Source of the DNA: Nitrospinaceae bacterium
GTDB taxonomy: Bacteria > Nitrospinota > Nitrospinia > Nitrospinales > Nitrospinaceae
Assembly (NCBI GenBank): GCA_029261395.1
Contig: JAJDBJ010000005.1
Coordinates: 124,001 to 188,000 of the forward strand
Reading direction: 5' to 3'
DNA: 64,000 nt
Position numbers and translations under genes: made by a program
Notes under the pieces: generated by a model
The model's database searches: none
Seen by the model: the letters and a program-made list of their open reading frames with translations, nothing else
Told to the model about the DNA's origin: nothing
Part shown: positions 53,856-63,135 of the stretch, in pieces
How positions within the stretch are numbered: position 1 is the stretch's first letter
Layout of the letters: each line of letters opens with the position of its first letter

Positions 53856-53903
53856 AAAAAAGCGGCCGAACCACAGCATTTTAAAATGCCGGGTCCAGCC
53901 GCT
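53856..53903 (-). terminator. Rho-independent terminator of tRNA-Ala
   Basis: A 12-bp stem with two G-U pairs (53861-53872 with 53892-53903) encloses an inner palindrome GCATTTTAAAATGC. On the minus strand it is followed by a run of T (complement of the A-run ending at 53860). It begins 4 bases after the tRNA 3' end. Confidence 0.8.
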
Positions 53904-53906
53904 GAT

Positions 53907-53982
<76 letters not shown>

Positions 53983-54212
53983 AATTTTTCAGTCGTTTTA
54001 CGTCCTAAGATTAAAGATATTAACAGATTTCCCCACCATTGCATATTGAATTTTCATACTTCTGCACCTCTTTCCTTCCGCTTGCCTTCCCCATAAATCA
54101 CTATATAATAATAAGATATACCAACGCCTCAGCGACAGCGGGCCGGACTTGAGGCTTGGCTGTTAACGTATCAAATTAAGACCTTAAACCCCATTCACCG
54201 ACCTTATCCAAC

Positions 54213-54881
54213 ATGCTGAGCAACTTCAAACGCCGCCTCCGGAATATTTTTATCACCGGGATACTGATCACCGTACCGGTGGCGTTCACCCTGTTCATCC
54301 TCAACTTCCTGTTTAAAATTCTGGATGACCTGGTCGTTCCCTGGTTCATCAAGTGGCTGATCCAAATCGGCACTCCCATCCCGGAAGACTTCCACCTGCC
54401 CGGCCTGGGATTGATCCTGATCGTTCTGCTCATCTTTGTGGTGGGCGTATTGACCCGTAACATTTTTGGCGCCAAGCTCGTGCAACTCGGTGAAATGATC
54501 GTCGACCGCATTCCAATCGTACGAAGTATCTACACCGGCGTCAAGCAGGTGGTGACCACCATCGCCCACGCCGACACCAAAGCCTTCCGCAAAGTCGTCC
54601 TGGTGGAATTTCCGCGCAAAGGAATCTATTCGGTAGGATTCATCACCGGTTACACCGAAGGCGAAGTGCAGGAGCTGACCGACGCCAAACTGGTCAACGT
54701 GTTTGTGCCAACCACTCCCAACCCCACTTCCGGATTCCTGGTATTCCTGGCCAATGAGGACATTATCGAGCTCACGATGTCGGTAGAGGAAGGCATCAAA
54801 TTTATCATCTCGGTGGGAATCGTAACGCCGGAATACAATCAGAACAAAGTTCTCGAGCTTAAAAAAGATTTTCAGGCGTAA
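54213..54881 (+). CDS. DUF502 family membrane protein
   Basis: A 222-residue inner-membrane protein. Two membrane segments (about 12-34 and 68-90) are followed by a hydrophilic domain with the DUF502 pattern: RIPIVRSIYTGVKQVVTTI, VVLVEFPRKGIYSVGFITG and FVPTTPNPTSGFLVFL. The function of DUF502 proteins is not established; plant relatives are named COV. It converges on the RND gene with 14 bases between the stops. Confidence 0.92.
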   Translation: MLSNFKRRLRNIFITGILITVPVAFTLFILNFLFKILDDLVVPWFIKWLIQIGTPIPEDFHLPGLGLILIVLLIFVVGVLTRNIFGAKLVQLGEMIVDRIPIVRSIYTGVKQVVTTIAHADTKAFRKVVLVEFPRKGIYSVGFITGYTEGEVQELTDAKLVNVFVPTTPNPTSGFLVFLANEDIIELTMSVEEGIKFIISVGIVTPEYNQNKVLELKKDFQA

Positions 54882-54895
54882 GCTTCTTCCCACTG

Positions 54896-57800
54896 TTACG
54901 CCGAGGTTCCCGCTCCAGACGCAGAACCAAAATCGTCCCGGTCGAGGGATTCTTTCACAAGATCTTCTTTGCGGGTGTGCAGGCCGAGGTCGGTCATCAA
55001 TGAAATTAAAACGGGAACGAGAAACAAGGTAAAGATGGTGGAGAACATCAACCCGCCGATCAGCGCCGTGCCCATGCCGCGATACAACTCAGTCCCGGCT
55101 CCTTCACCAAAAGCGAGGGGAAGCATGCCGCACACTGATGAAATGACGGTCATCATGATGGGCCGCAGACGGGTTTCGCAGGATTTTAGCAGGGCTTCGC
55201 GTTCGTCCATGCCGGAACGAATATTATTCAGCATCTGATGCACGATCAGAATCGCGTTGTTCACCACGATGCCCGCCAGAATGATGATTCCCAACTGCGT
55301 TAAAATGTCGAACGTGATCCAGTCCCAGCCTTTGAGCATCGCTTCCGGATGAGGCACCTTCATGTCTTCAAGGATGCCCCTGATATTCATTCGTTGCAGA
55401 ACATTGTTCCCCGCAATACCGAAGAAAGAACCCGAGACCGCCAGGGCTACGGTCAACATGACAATGAAAGGCCGCATGAACGATTTGAACAACGCCACGA
55501 GCAATAAATAAATAAAACCGATCGCGTAGAAAAAACTATTCAGCAGAGACTTTTCAGTCGATGCCAGATCATCAGCGGTCCCGCCAATGCGCAATCCATA
55601 TTCCTCCGATAGATTTCTCCTTTCAGGAGCAAGGTACTCCTTTTCCACGCGCTGGATTACTTTCTGCATGGGGTAAGACTTGTGCACCTGGACCAGCAGT
55701 TTGACGGAGCGTTCTTTTTCGATATGATCGATGCGTGCCGGACCCGATGCGATTTCAATATCCGCCAGGTAACCCATGTTAGTCATCATTTTCTCATCGG
55801 TCCAGACAGGGAGATTCTTATAATCATTGAGGCCCAGTTTTTCCACATCCTCCCGCACCAGAACGAAATCGATCGGTTCGCCCTGATCATTGAATTCGCC
55901 CAGGTATTTACCGGCATTCAGAGATTCGATGATATCGCCGATCTCCGGCACTCCCATTTTAAGGCGCGCAGTGTTCAATCGCTTTGGAATAAAACGCAAC
56001 TCCGGGTTGCCCAGTTTAAATTCGGGACGAACGGAATGCACACCTTCACTTCCAGTAATATTTTTGATTAAGTCCATGGCGATTCGCTTCAGCTCAAAAA
56101 TATCCGGCCCGACGATTTCAATATCAAACGTTTTGGATGCGGATCGAAAGATGGGACGTTGGGACGCAAACGCGAACCGGTATCCAGGTATCTGAAAAAT
56201 GCGCCTCCCCATTTCATTGGATTTTACCGCCATTTTCACTTCGCCGCGCTGGCCCCGAGCCAATTCGGGTTTGACGATCGCCCCGCCGCCATTGAACCGG
56301 TTGGAAAACACCAGGAAATTATTGTTCACATCTTCCATCTGGGTGATCTCTTTTTCGTACTCAGCAAAGTATTGCATGTTCTGTTCTGCCGGTACCCCCG
56401 CCACCGGGTCCATGAACATGAACACCATATTGCTGTTGCCCGTGGGCAGGTAATCCCGTTCCGGAAGGATCAAAGTACTCCACACCAGCAATCCTGCGAT
56501 GCCGAGTATCACCCCAACCTTCACGACCATATGGCCGGCACCTGTCCCCAACACAAATTTCATGGTCCGCGAATAACCGGCGGCCAGCGCCCCCCCAAAA
56601 ACGACCAGAGGTTTCAAGGGTCCGCTATGCAGGAAACCCGCATCGTAGGTCTCGCCCGGACGCAGGCGGATCAGCAAAGTGGCCAACGTTGGGATCACCG
56701 TAACGGAAACGATCAGGGATAAGGCGATGCTGGCACTAATGGTGATGGCGATATCCTGAAACAACTGTCCGGCTTCCTCCTGGATAAACACGATCGGCAG
56801 AAATACGGCGAGCGTGGTCAAGGTTGACGACAGCACCGCGCCCCATACCTCCACCGTGCCATCGTAGGCGGCCTTGAACACGCCCTTCTTCAGCGTGAGG
56901 TGCCGGTAGATATTCTCCAACACGACAATCGAGTTATCCACCACCATGCCGACGGCAAACGCCATCCCGGCAAGTGAAATAATATTGATGCTTCGCCCGA
57001 GTAATTTGAGAACAATGAAAACCGCCACCAAGCTAACGGGTATGCTGATCGCGATGATCAACACCGACCGAACAGACCCTAAAAATAACAGAAGGACAAT
57101 AACCGCCAGTGCCGCACCCAGAGCCAGATTCGATTTAACCAGAGACATGGCCTCATCAATATAATCCACATCCTTGTAGACGATTTTCAACTGCATCGGA
57201 ATACCGCGGTTAAGGAGTTCGCGGTTTAATTTTTCGATCGCTTCAGCCGCCAGGTTACAGGTGCTGACCACGTTGGCGCCCTGCTCACGGATAATGCCGA
57301 ACGCGTTGGAGATTCGTCCGTTGATCCGCACCAGCGACGAGGTCCGTTGGTAACCGTCGACCACTTTGGCGAAATCGCGCACGCGAATGGTTTTATCGCC
57401 ATCGCGCTTGATAACCGTTTGTAAAATGTCATCAGGATCCTTGAACTCCCCCAAGGTACGCACGGTATACTCGCGGTCGGCTTCATCATGAAACCCGGCG
57501 CGGGTGTTCTGGTTTTCGCTGGAAAGTTTCTGAATCACTTCCTTGTAGGTGATGTGCAGTCGGGCCAGGCTGTAAGGATCGAACTCGACCCGCATCTCCC
57601 GGTCCTCCCCTCCAAAATGCCAAACCTCCGAAACCCCTTCGACGCGTTGCAGAAGCGGGACGATCAAATCCTCCCCCGCTTTGTACATGTAGTTTTGGCT
57701 GATGTCCTGCATCTTCGGGTTGGGCTTCTCCACGATCACCCACATGATGGGATTCGAGTTGTCGGTGGAGATGGATTTCAGGACGGGCTTGTCCGCAAGC

Positions 57801-58159
57801 ACCGGAAGGTCCTTCACTTGCTGGAGTTTGTTGTTGACGTCGATGGTGGCGATTTTTTTATCGGTGCCCCATTCAAACTCCAGGGTAATGGAGCTTTCGC
57901 CATGCTGGCTCCGCGAGGTCATCTTCTTGAGACCTTCCACCGTTTCCAGTTGTTCCTCAAGACGACGGGTGATGTTGCGCTCGACCTCGTTGGGCGAAAG
58001 CCCACGGTACGTAGTTCGCACTTCGATCAGGGGTTTGTCTACAGTAGGGGTGAGTTGTCGTGGCAGGGTGTTGTAACAAATGATACCGATGACAGCGGTC
58101 ATCACGATGGCCACCATCACCGTATGATAATTGCGGATGGAGCTATCGACCAGTTTCAT
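54896..58159 (-). CDS. RND efflux permease, second system
   Basis: A 1087-residue RND pump with twelve membrane helices and two porter loops. It starts MKLVDSSIRNYHTVMVAIVM and has PRQLTPTVDKPLIEVRTTYRG. The relay position reads FAVGMVVDNSIVVLENI, with Asp408 but Asn in place of the second Asp of AcrB, as in HAE2/MdtB-like or CzcA-relative branches. It overlaps the adaptor stop in TGATG, so the two are tightly coupled. No outer-membrane factor is in the operon, so it may borrow one, for example the channel encoded at 44911-46464. Confidence 0.93.
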   Translation of the reverse strand: MKLVDSSIRNYHTVMVAIVMTAVIGIICYNTLPRQLTPTVDKPLIEVRTTYRGLSPNEVERNITRRLEEQLETVEGLKKMTSRSQHGESSITLEFEWGTDKKIATIDVNNKLQQVKDLPVLADKPVLKSISTDNSNPIMWVIVEKPNPKMQDISQNYMYKAGEDLIVPLLQRVEGVSEVWHFGGEDREMRVEFDPYSLARLHITYKEVIQKLSSENQNTRAGFHDEADREYTVRTLGEFKDPDDILQTVIKRDGDKTIRVRDFAKVVDGYQRTSSLVRINGRISNAFGIIREQGANVVSTCNLAAEAIEKLNRELLNRGIPMQLKIVYKDVDYIDEAMSLVKSNLALGAALAVIVLLLFLGSVRSVLIIAISIPVSLVAVFIVLKLLGRSINIISLAGMAFAVGMVVDNSIVVLENIYRHLTLKKGVFKAAYDGTVEVWGAVLSSTLTTLAVFLPIVFIQEEAGQLFQDIAITISASIALSLIVSVTVIPTLATLLIRLRPGETYDAGFLHSGPLKPLVVFGGALAAGYSRTMKFVLGTGAGHMVVKVGVILGIAGLLVWSTLILPERDYLPTGNSNMVFMFMDPVAGVPAEQNMQYFAEYEKEITQMEDVNNNFLVFSNRFNGGGAIVKPELARGQRGEVKMAVKSNEMGRRIFQIPGYRFAFASQRPIFRSASKTFDIEIVGPDIFELKRIAMDLIKNITGSEGVHSVRPEFKLGNPELRFIPKRLNTARLKMGVPEIGDIIESLNAGKYLGEFNDQGEPIDFVLVREDVEKLGLNDYKNLPVWTDEKMMTNMGYLADIEIASGPARIDHIEKERSVKLLVQVHKSYPMQKVIQRVEKEYLAPERRNLSEEYGLRIGGTADDLASTEKSLLNSFFYAIGFIYLLLVALFKSFMRPFIVMLTVALAVSGSFFGIAGNNVLQRMNIRGILEDMKVPHPEAMLKGWDWITFDILTQLGIIILAGIVVNNAILIVHQMLNNIRSGMDEREALLKSCETRLRPIMMTVISSVCGMLPLAFGEGAGTELYRGMGTALIGGLMFSTIFTLFLVPVLISLMTDLGLHTRKEDLVKESLDRDDFGSASGAGTSA

Positions 58160-59538
58160 CAGGTGCCTCGCGGGCCGGTCTTGGGTTTGGCTTTCCCTTT
58201 TTCGGCGGCATTGAAAGGCGGCTCGGGTTTCGGTTCTGGGTTGGTCAGTAATACTTTGACGCCGGGGAACACCGCGCCGGACCCGCGCTGGATCAATAAG
58301 GTGTCCCGGTTCAACTGATGGGTGAAGTCATCGATCTCTACCAGACCGTCTCGCTCCTTGAACGCCCGCACCGGCACCAGCTTGGCATGTCCCTTGTCCA
58401 CAACGTAAACCACCGTTCCTTTTTCACCGATCACCAGCGAAATGGACGGCACATGCTTGACCTGACTGCGGGTCTCGAATTGCAGGCGGGCTTCGAGCGT
58501 CAACCCCGGAAACAATGTATTGAGATGACCGGGCAGTTCCACCTGCATCCTGATGTTTCCTGAAAAAATGTTGGCGTCGGGAATCACGCGTACCTGTTGC
58601 TTCAGGTTTTCATCCATAATGAAACCCAGACCCAACTCTTCCACTTTGAAATCGATGCGGCTGATTTTCTCAAGCTTGCCGCGATAACTCTGGGGAATTT
58701 CCAACACGGCTTTCAGTTTGGAGGATCCAACCATCTCCAGAATCGGCGTGCCGGGTTCGGCAAAGGCACCCACTTCGATTTTTTTGGAAATGATTACGCC
58801 ATCGAAGGGCGCTTTAATCACCGCCTTGGACAAATCTAGTTGCGCCATTTCCAGTTTTTTAGTGACCGACTCCAGGTTGGATTTACTTTTCGAAATATCC
58901 TCTTGCCGGGATTGACCTCCCGCTGTCAATGCCGCCTTGCTGGAACGCAGGGTTTCCTGGGCGCGGGCCACCTTGTCGTTGGCTTCATCCAACAGGGATT
59001 GAGACACCACGCCATCCAGTACCAGTTGTTCCATTCTCCTATGTTCTTTGACCGCGAGATCGAGAGAGCTCTGATCTGCCTGAACCTGCGCCTGGAGTTT
59101 TTCCTGTTCCTCGGGACGGAGGCCGCTTAAAGTTATTTCATATTCCTTCTGGGCGCTGACCTGCTCGGCCTGCAATTGCTCTACCTGGAGGCGGTAATCC
59201 CGGATATCAATGAGTGCCAGCACCTGCCCTTCCCTGACCTTCGATCCTTCTTCAACCTTCAACGATTTGAGGCGCCCTCCCACTTCCGAAGTAATGACCA
59301 CCCGCTGTTCCGCCACGACATTGCCCACGGATTGGATTTCATCGACGATGTCTTTGAAGATCACCTTGCCGACTTGGACCGGTAGGACCAGCTCACGCCT
59401 CTGCTTTTTTGCGGGCTCCTCTGTTTCCGTCTGACTGCACGCCATGACAAAAGCCAGCGCCACCACAACAGCCCCCAAGGGGAGTCGTTTTCCTGCAAAG
59501 GATTTCCAGAAACCCATATGTCGCGCTCGATGAACCAT
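58159..59538 (-). CDS. RND/HlyD-type periplasmic adaptor, second system
   Basis: A 459-residue membrane-fusion lipoprotein; signal ends in VMAC (Cys34). Two lipoyl halves (GGRLKSLKVEEGSKVREGQVLALID and AVIKAPFDGVIISKKIEVGAFAEPGTPI) flank a long coiled-coil hairpin (about 115-215), then a beta-barrel and a membrane-proximal domain. It is longer than the first adaptor and clearly from another subfamily. AGGGAAAT precedes the chosen ATG; a second ATG seven codons on is possible. It is the first gene of the two-gene operon. Confidence 0.93.
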   Translation of the reverse strand: MVHRARHMGFWKSFAGKRLPLGAVVVALAFVMACSQTETEEPAKKQRRELVLPVQVGKVIFKDIVDEIQSVGNVVAEQRVVITSEVGGRLKSLKVEEGSKVREGQVLALIDIRDYRLQVEQLQAEQVSAQKEYEITLSGLRPEEQEKLQAQVQADQSSLDLAVKEHRRMEQLVLDGVVSQSLLDEANDKVARAQETLRSSKAALTAGGQSRQEDISKSKSNLESVTKKLEMAQLDLSKAVIKAPFDGVIISKKIEVGAFAEPGTPILEMVGSSKLKAVLEIPQSYRGKLEKISRIDFKVEELGLGFIMDENLKQQVRVIPDANIFSGNIRMQVELPGHLNTLFPGLTLEARLQFETRSQVKHVPSISLVIGEKGTVVYVVDKGHAKLVPVRAFKERDGLVEIDDFTHQLNRDTLLIQRGSGAVFPGVKVLLTNPEPKPEPPFNAAEKGKAKPKTGPRGT

Positions 59539-59792
59539 TATTTCCCTAAAAGTGGTTGTATTTCATTATCTTATATCAACGACCCAATTACCAACAAAAA
59601 TACCAACAAAAATAGACATACCTTCAAGCCCGCATTCTTCAGTAGGCTCAATGATTAAAACCTTACGTCCTATTAGATGATAGTTACAGGGACGGGGATT
59701 GTAGGAATGGCTCTTTCTTAGGACCCTTTTGCATGTAGGCCTTATCGGTAAATTCGTTCAAGGTGTTAACTATAGATGGCGGGTTGGAAAGT
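59539..59792. other. Intergenic region with a 12-bp tandem repeat
   Basis: Between the FGE-like gene's 3' end and the adaptor gene's 5' end. It contains two perfect tandem copies of TACCAACAAAAA (59589-59612) close to the adaptor start and must include that operon's promoter, which I could not place with confidence. No ORF of interest. Confidence 0.4.
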
Positions 59793-59829
59793 GGAGACCC
59801 GGCCCACCGGGACCGGGTCTCCCTTTTTA
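59793..59829. terminator. Strong GC-rich hairpin, probable terminator
   Basis: A perfect 10-bp stem GGAGACCCGG (59793-59802) and CCGGGTCTCC (59813-59822) is followed by CTTTTTAATTTT on the plus strand. It lies just beyond the 3' end of the FGE-like minus-strand gene. In that direction the U-tract is poor (ACTTTCC), so it would be less efficient there. Confidence 0.6.
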
Positions 59830-59841
59830 ATTTTCAATAAA

Positions 59842-61113
59842 TCAGGAACTGGAAACGCAACGAAAGCCGATGGCGTAATTGCGCATTTTCACCCAGTAAG
59901 CGGCCCGATTGGAGCTTCTCAGAAAACCGGCGGTACTTTCCCAACCACCACCCCTTACCACTTTGGCGGTGGTGGGGTGCGATCCCGGCGGGTTGTCTTT
60001 GGGGCTGATCCGGTAATAATTTTCATTCATCCAATCGTTGGTCCATTCCGCCAGGTTGCCAGCCATATCGTACAGGCCGTATGGGTTGGCGGGATAATTT
60101 CCGGGCGGTGCAGGTCCGGAATAACCGTCGTTGATGGATACGACCCGCGTATTCAACGCACAGTTCTTGTCACAGAAATTTGCCTCGTTCCCCTTCACGC
60201 TATCCCCCCAATAAAAATTAGTGGTGGACCCGCCACGGGCGGCGTATTCCCATTCGGCTTCCGTCGGCAAACGCTTGCCTAATTTTTCACAATATCGATC
60301 CGCCTCGAACCAGGTAGCGCTGTCGACAGGCAGTTCCGCTCCAGTAAAATGCGACGGATTGTCCAGTCCCATCACGGATTGAAATTCCGCCTGCGTCACT
60401 TCGTACTTGTCCATTTTGAACGGAGATAGGCAGACTTCATGCGCTGGTTGTTCGTCGGGCAGTCCCTTGTCATTTCCCATCTTGAAACACCCGCCCTTGA
60501 GTGCCACCATCTCGGCAGTGCCCCGGCTTCCCTTGGCCGCAATGAGGTGCCGGTTGACCTCCCGGTTCAGTACCTCAACATGTTCGTACACCCGGCGAAG
60601 AACGCCATTGTATTTGAGGGCCACCACACTCTGCGGCACCAATCCCATCTTACCTGTCTTTTTGAAAAACAGCCGGTAGTGGGGAATAGGCTTATCGCTT
60701 TGGGTATCGAGATAGTTTCTCATGTTGTTGTTGGTGCGCTGGGGGGAAATCACCAACTCGTCCACCAATTCGGCTTCCTCTCCCTGAGAGTCTCCCTTGT
60801 AAAACACGAGAACATCCCGCCCGTTGGCTACCGGCATGGCCAGTATTTTATCGATCAAGACTTTCGCCTCCGGGTATTTCTTCAGGGCGATTTTTACCTC
60901 CGCCAGGGCGCGTAACACTCGGGGGCTATCGAGGTCAGCCTCCAGAGCCTTGGTGTAATGGCTCTCCGCCTCGGGATACTTTTGATCCATGACCGCCTGA
61001 TCGCCCTTGTCCAGCCACGGGTTCTCTGCAGCCAAAAGGGACTGAGGTAAAATCAAACCGGCAATCAGTAGATATAGGGCAACTCTGAATAGGGAATTCA
61101 AATATGTTTTCAT
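59842..61113 (-). CDS. Exported TPR plus formylglycine-generating-enzyme-like protein
   Basis: A 423-residue exported protein. A 28-residue signal peptide is followed by two TPR-like helical repeats (30-95), a linker domain of about 100 residues with SPQRTNNNMRNYL, and a FGE-sulfatase-type domain from about 201 (MVALKGGCFKMGNDKG, MDKYEVTQAEF, LPTEAEWEYAARGG, YGLYDMAGNLAEWTNDW, RGGGWESTAGFLRSSNR). The two active-site Cys residues of true formylglycine-generating enzymes are not in the expected C-terminal segment, which reads RSSNRAAYW. It is probably a binding or structural relative. Confidence 0.88.
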   Translation of the reverse strand: MKTYLNSLFRVALYLLIAGLILPQSLLAAENPWLDKGDQAVMDQKYPEAESHYTKALEADLDSPRVLRALAEVKIALKKYPEAKVLIDKILAMPVANGRDVLVFYKGDSQGEEAELVDELVISPQRTNNNMRNYLDTQSDKPIPHYRLFFKKTGKMGLVPQSVVALKYNGVLRRVYEHVEVLNREVNRHLIAAKGSRGTAEMVALKGGCFKMGNDKGLPDEQPAHEVCLSPFKMDKYEVTQAEFQSVMGLDNPSHFTGAELPVDSATWFEADRYCEKLGKRLPTEAEWEYAARGGSTTNFYWGDSVKGNEANFCDKNCALNTRVVSINDGYSGPAPPGNYPANPYGLYDMAGNLAEWTNDWMNENYYRISPKDNPPGSHPTTAKVVRGGGWESTAGFLRSSNRAAYWVKMRNYAIGFRCVSSS

Positions 61114-61275
61114 TATAAATCGACCGTTTGAAACGGCTCCAAAGATAAAGTGAATGGTTTAAACTGCTGGATTTCGGGAAATTATATAATAGGAAGGCTG
61201 GATAAACCATACCTAAAAAGCTAACTATATCGAAGGAACTACAGAACTATAGGGGAAGATGAAATTCGGAAGGAA

Positions 61276-61443
61276 TTACTTTTCTTTCTGCGGCGGCTTG
61301 GGTTTGCGAGAAGCGTTGGGCTTGTTCGTTTTTTTAGAATCATGAAAAATCTTCTGCTTTTTCAATTCCTTCCAGTCTTCGTCCACTTTTTTCTTTTTCT
61401 GATAGTTTTCCCGTTCAGGGAAATAATTGATTTCGTCGATCAT
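61276..61443 (-). CDS. Small basic protein, 55 aa
   Basis: Begins MIDEINYFPERENYQKKKKV and ends PKPPQKEK; 17 of 55 residues are Lys. A GAGGTGGG sequence 5 bases upstream can serve as ribosome-binding site. The opposite strand has a longer open frame rich in Phe and Leu, but that is what antisense of Lys codons gives. I recognise no family. A nucleic-acid-binding or ribosome-associated role would fit the charge, but is only a guess. Confidence 0.45.
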   Translation of the reverse strand: MIDEINYFPERENYQKKKKVDEDWKELKKQKIFHDSKKTNKPNASRKPKPPQKEK

Positions 61444-61772
61444 CAAACCCACCTCGGCTTGGTTTCTAATTGGGGATGGTTGTTATCCAAGACCATTTTG
61501 CCAGATTTTCCCGGTTTGTGGGTGGAAATTCCTGAAAAAGCAAAAATTACCGCCCCTGACCGCTTTTTCCCTACCCTGATTCATGGGATTTGCTTTTATA
61601 CTGATAAAGGAACAAATGCATACTCGGTCCCCTTGCCCGACGGGCACATCGGCCCAATCCACGTTGGAAACATCGGGGAGTCAGATGCCGAATCGAACAA
61701 CCATACAATCATTTCAATATCGAGATCTCACCTCAACTCAGGCCCGGCCCCTTTATCCGGGCGGTGTATAAA
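61444..61772. other. Intergenic region, 329 bp
   Basis: The region upstream of the nucleotide-sugar dehydrogenase. It holds a TTTTATACTGATAA sequence near 61592 that could be a -10 region, which would leave a leader of about 160 bases. No JUMPstart or ops element is visible. On the minus strand a start-less open segment reads through most of it; I do not call it a gene. Confidence 0.35.
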
Positions 61773-63077
61773 ATGCTTCTGGAACAAATCAAACAAAAAC
61801 AGGCACGTATCGGAATTATCGGATTGGGCTATGTCGGCCTGCCGCTGGTCATCGAATTCGGCCGCGCCGGATTCCACGTGGTGGGGCTGGATATCGATCC
61901 CACCAAGGTGGAGCGATTGAACCGGGGCGAGAGTTACATCAAACATATCCCATCGAAGACCCTCCGGGAACTGGTGGAGCAGAAGAAATTTAAATCCACT
62001 ACAGACTTTTCTTCCGTCTCCAACCTGGAATGCATTTTGATCTGTGTGCCGACCCCCTTGAACTCCAACCGGGAACCGGACATGAGTTTTATTGTGGCGA
62101 CGGCTCGGGAGATCGCTCCTCATCTGAGAAAAGAACAGATGGTGATCCTGGAGTCCACCACCTATCCCGGCACCACCCGGGACGTGCTGATTCCGGAACT
62201 GGAATCGGGTTCCGGACTGAAAGCCAACCAGGATTTTTATGTTGCGTACTCTCCCGAACGGGAAGACCCGAACAATAAAGATTTCTCCACCAGCACCATC
62301 CCCAAAGTCATCGGTGCCGATTCGGACTACGCCCTGGAATGTGCCAACACCCTTTACCTCTCGTTCATCAACAAGACGGTGCCTGTTTCCAGTACGCAAA
62401 CGGCGGAAGCCACCAAATTGATGGAAAACATCTTCCGGTCGGTCAACATCGCGCTGGTCAACGAATTGAAAGTCATCTTTGACAAGATGGGAATCGACAT
62501 CTGGGAAGTGATCCAAGCGGCCAGCACGAAACCGTTCGGCTACATGCCTTTTTATCCCGGTCCCGGCCTGGGCGGACATTGCATTCCCATCGACCCTTTC
62601 TATCTGACCTGGAAAGCGCGGGAATTCGGGATCACCACCCGGTTTATCGAGTTGGCGGGTGAAATCAACGTGGCCATGCCGGAATACGTCGTCAATAAAA
62701 TATTGCTGGCGTTGAATGAAAAAGGCATCAGCGTGAAAGGAAGCCGCATTCTGATTCTCGGGTTTGCCTACAAAAAAAATATTGATGACGACCGCGAATC
62801 TCCCAGTTACAAAATCATGGAGCTCCTGCTACAATACGGAGCCGAAGTTGAGTTTCATGATCCTTATATTGAATCGATCGGCGTCAAGCGCGAGTACCCG
62901 CAGTTCACCGGAAAAAAACGGGTTTCTCTGGAAAGCATCGACCAATTTGACATCACGGTCATCCTGACCGATCATTCGGATTACGATTACGAAGCCATTG
63001 TCTCGCAATCAAGACTTGTTGTGGATACCCGAAATGCCTGCGCCAATATCAAGTCGAATAAAATCATCAAAGCCTGA
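61773..63077 (+). CDS. UDP-N-acetylhexosamine/UDP-glucose-type 6-dehydrogenase (WbpA/TviB-like)
   Basis: An NAD-dependent dehydrogenase that oxidises a nucleotide sugar to a uronic acid for surface polysaccharide. The N-terminal motif is IGLGYVGLPL near residue 16; ESTTYPGTT and AYSPEREDPN are typical of the UDP-N-acetyl sugar branch, and catalytic Cys270 is in GLGGHCIPIDPFYL. The C-terminal domain has ILILGFAYKKNIDDDRESPS. Length is 434 residues from this ATG; a GTG three codons upstream is possible. The DegT fusion gene follows 58 bases on, as in WbpA/WbpE-type pathways. Confidence 0.92.
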   Translation: MLLEQIKQKQARIGIIGLGYVGLPLVIEFGRAGFHVVGLDIDPTKVERLNRGESYIKHIPSKTLRELVEQKKFKSTTDFSSVSNLECILICVPTPLNSNREPDMSFIVATAREIAPHLRKEQMVILESTTYPGTTRDVLIPELESGSGLKANQDFYVAYSPEREDPNNKDFSTSTIPKVIGADSDYALECANTLYLSFINKTVPVSSTQTAEATKLMENIFRSVNIALVNELKVIFDKMGIDIWEVIQAASTKPFGYMPFYPGPGLGGHCIPIDPFYLTWKAREFGITTRFIELAGEINVAMPEYVVNKILLALNEKGISVKGSRILILGFAYKKNIDDDRESPSYKIMELLLQYGAEVEFHDPYIESIGVKREYPQFTGKKRVSLESIDQFDITVILTDHSDYDYEAIVSQSRLVVDTRNACANIKSNKIIKA

Positions 63078-63135
63078 GCGCTGAAAACCAACCTCCCGGC
63101 AAAATCATTGACCGGGAACTCTCACTAAGGACCCT

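Noticed and set aside
61342-61920. A 192-codon plus-strand frame before and into the dehydrogenase gene
   Set aside because: Its first half is antisense to the Lys-rich minus-strand ORF and its end runs out of frame through the dehydrogenase. It has no domain pattern.
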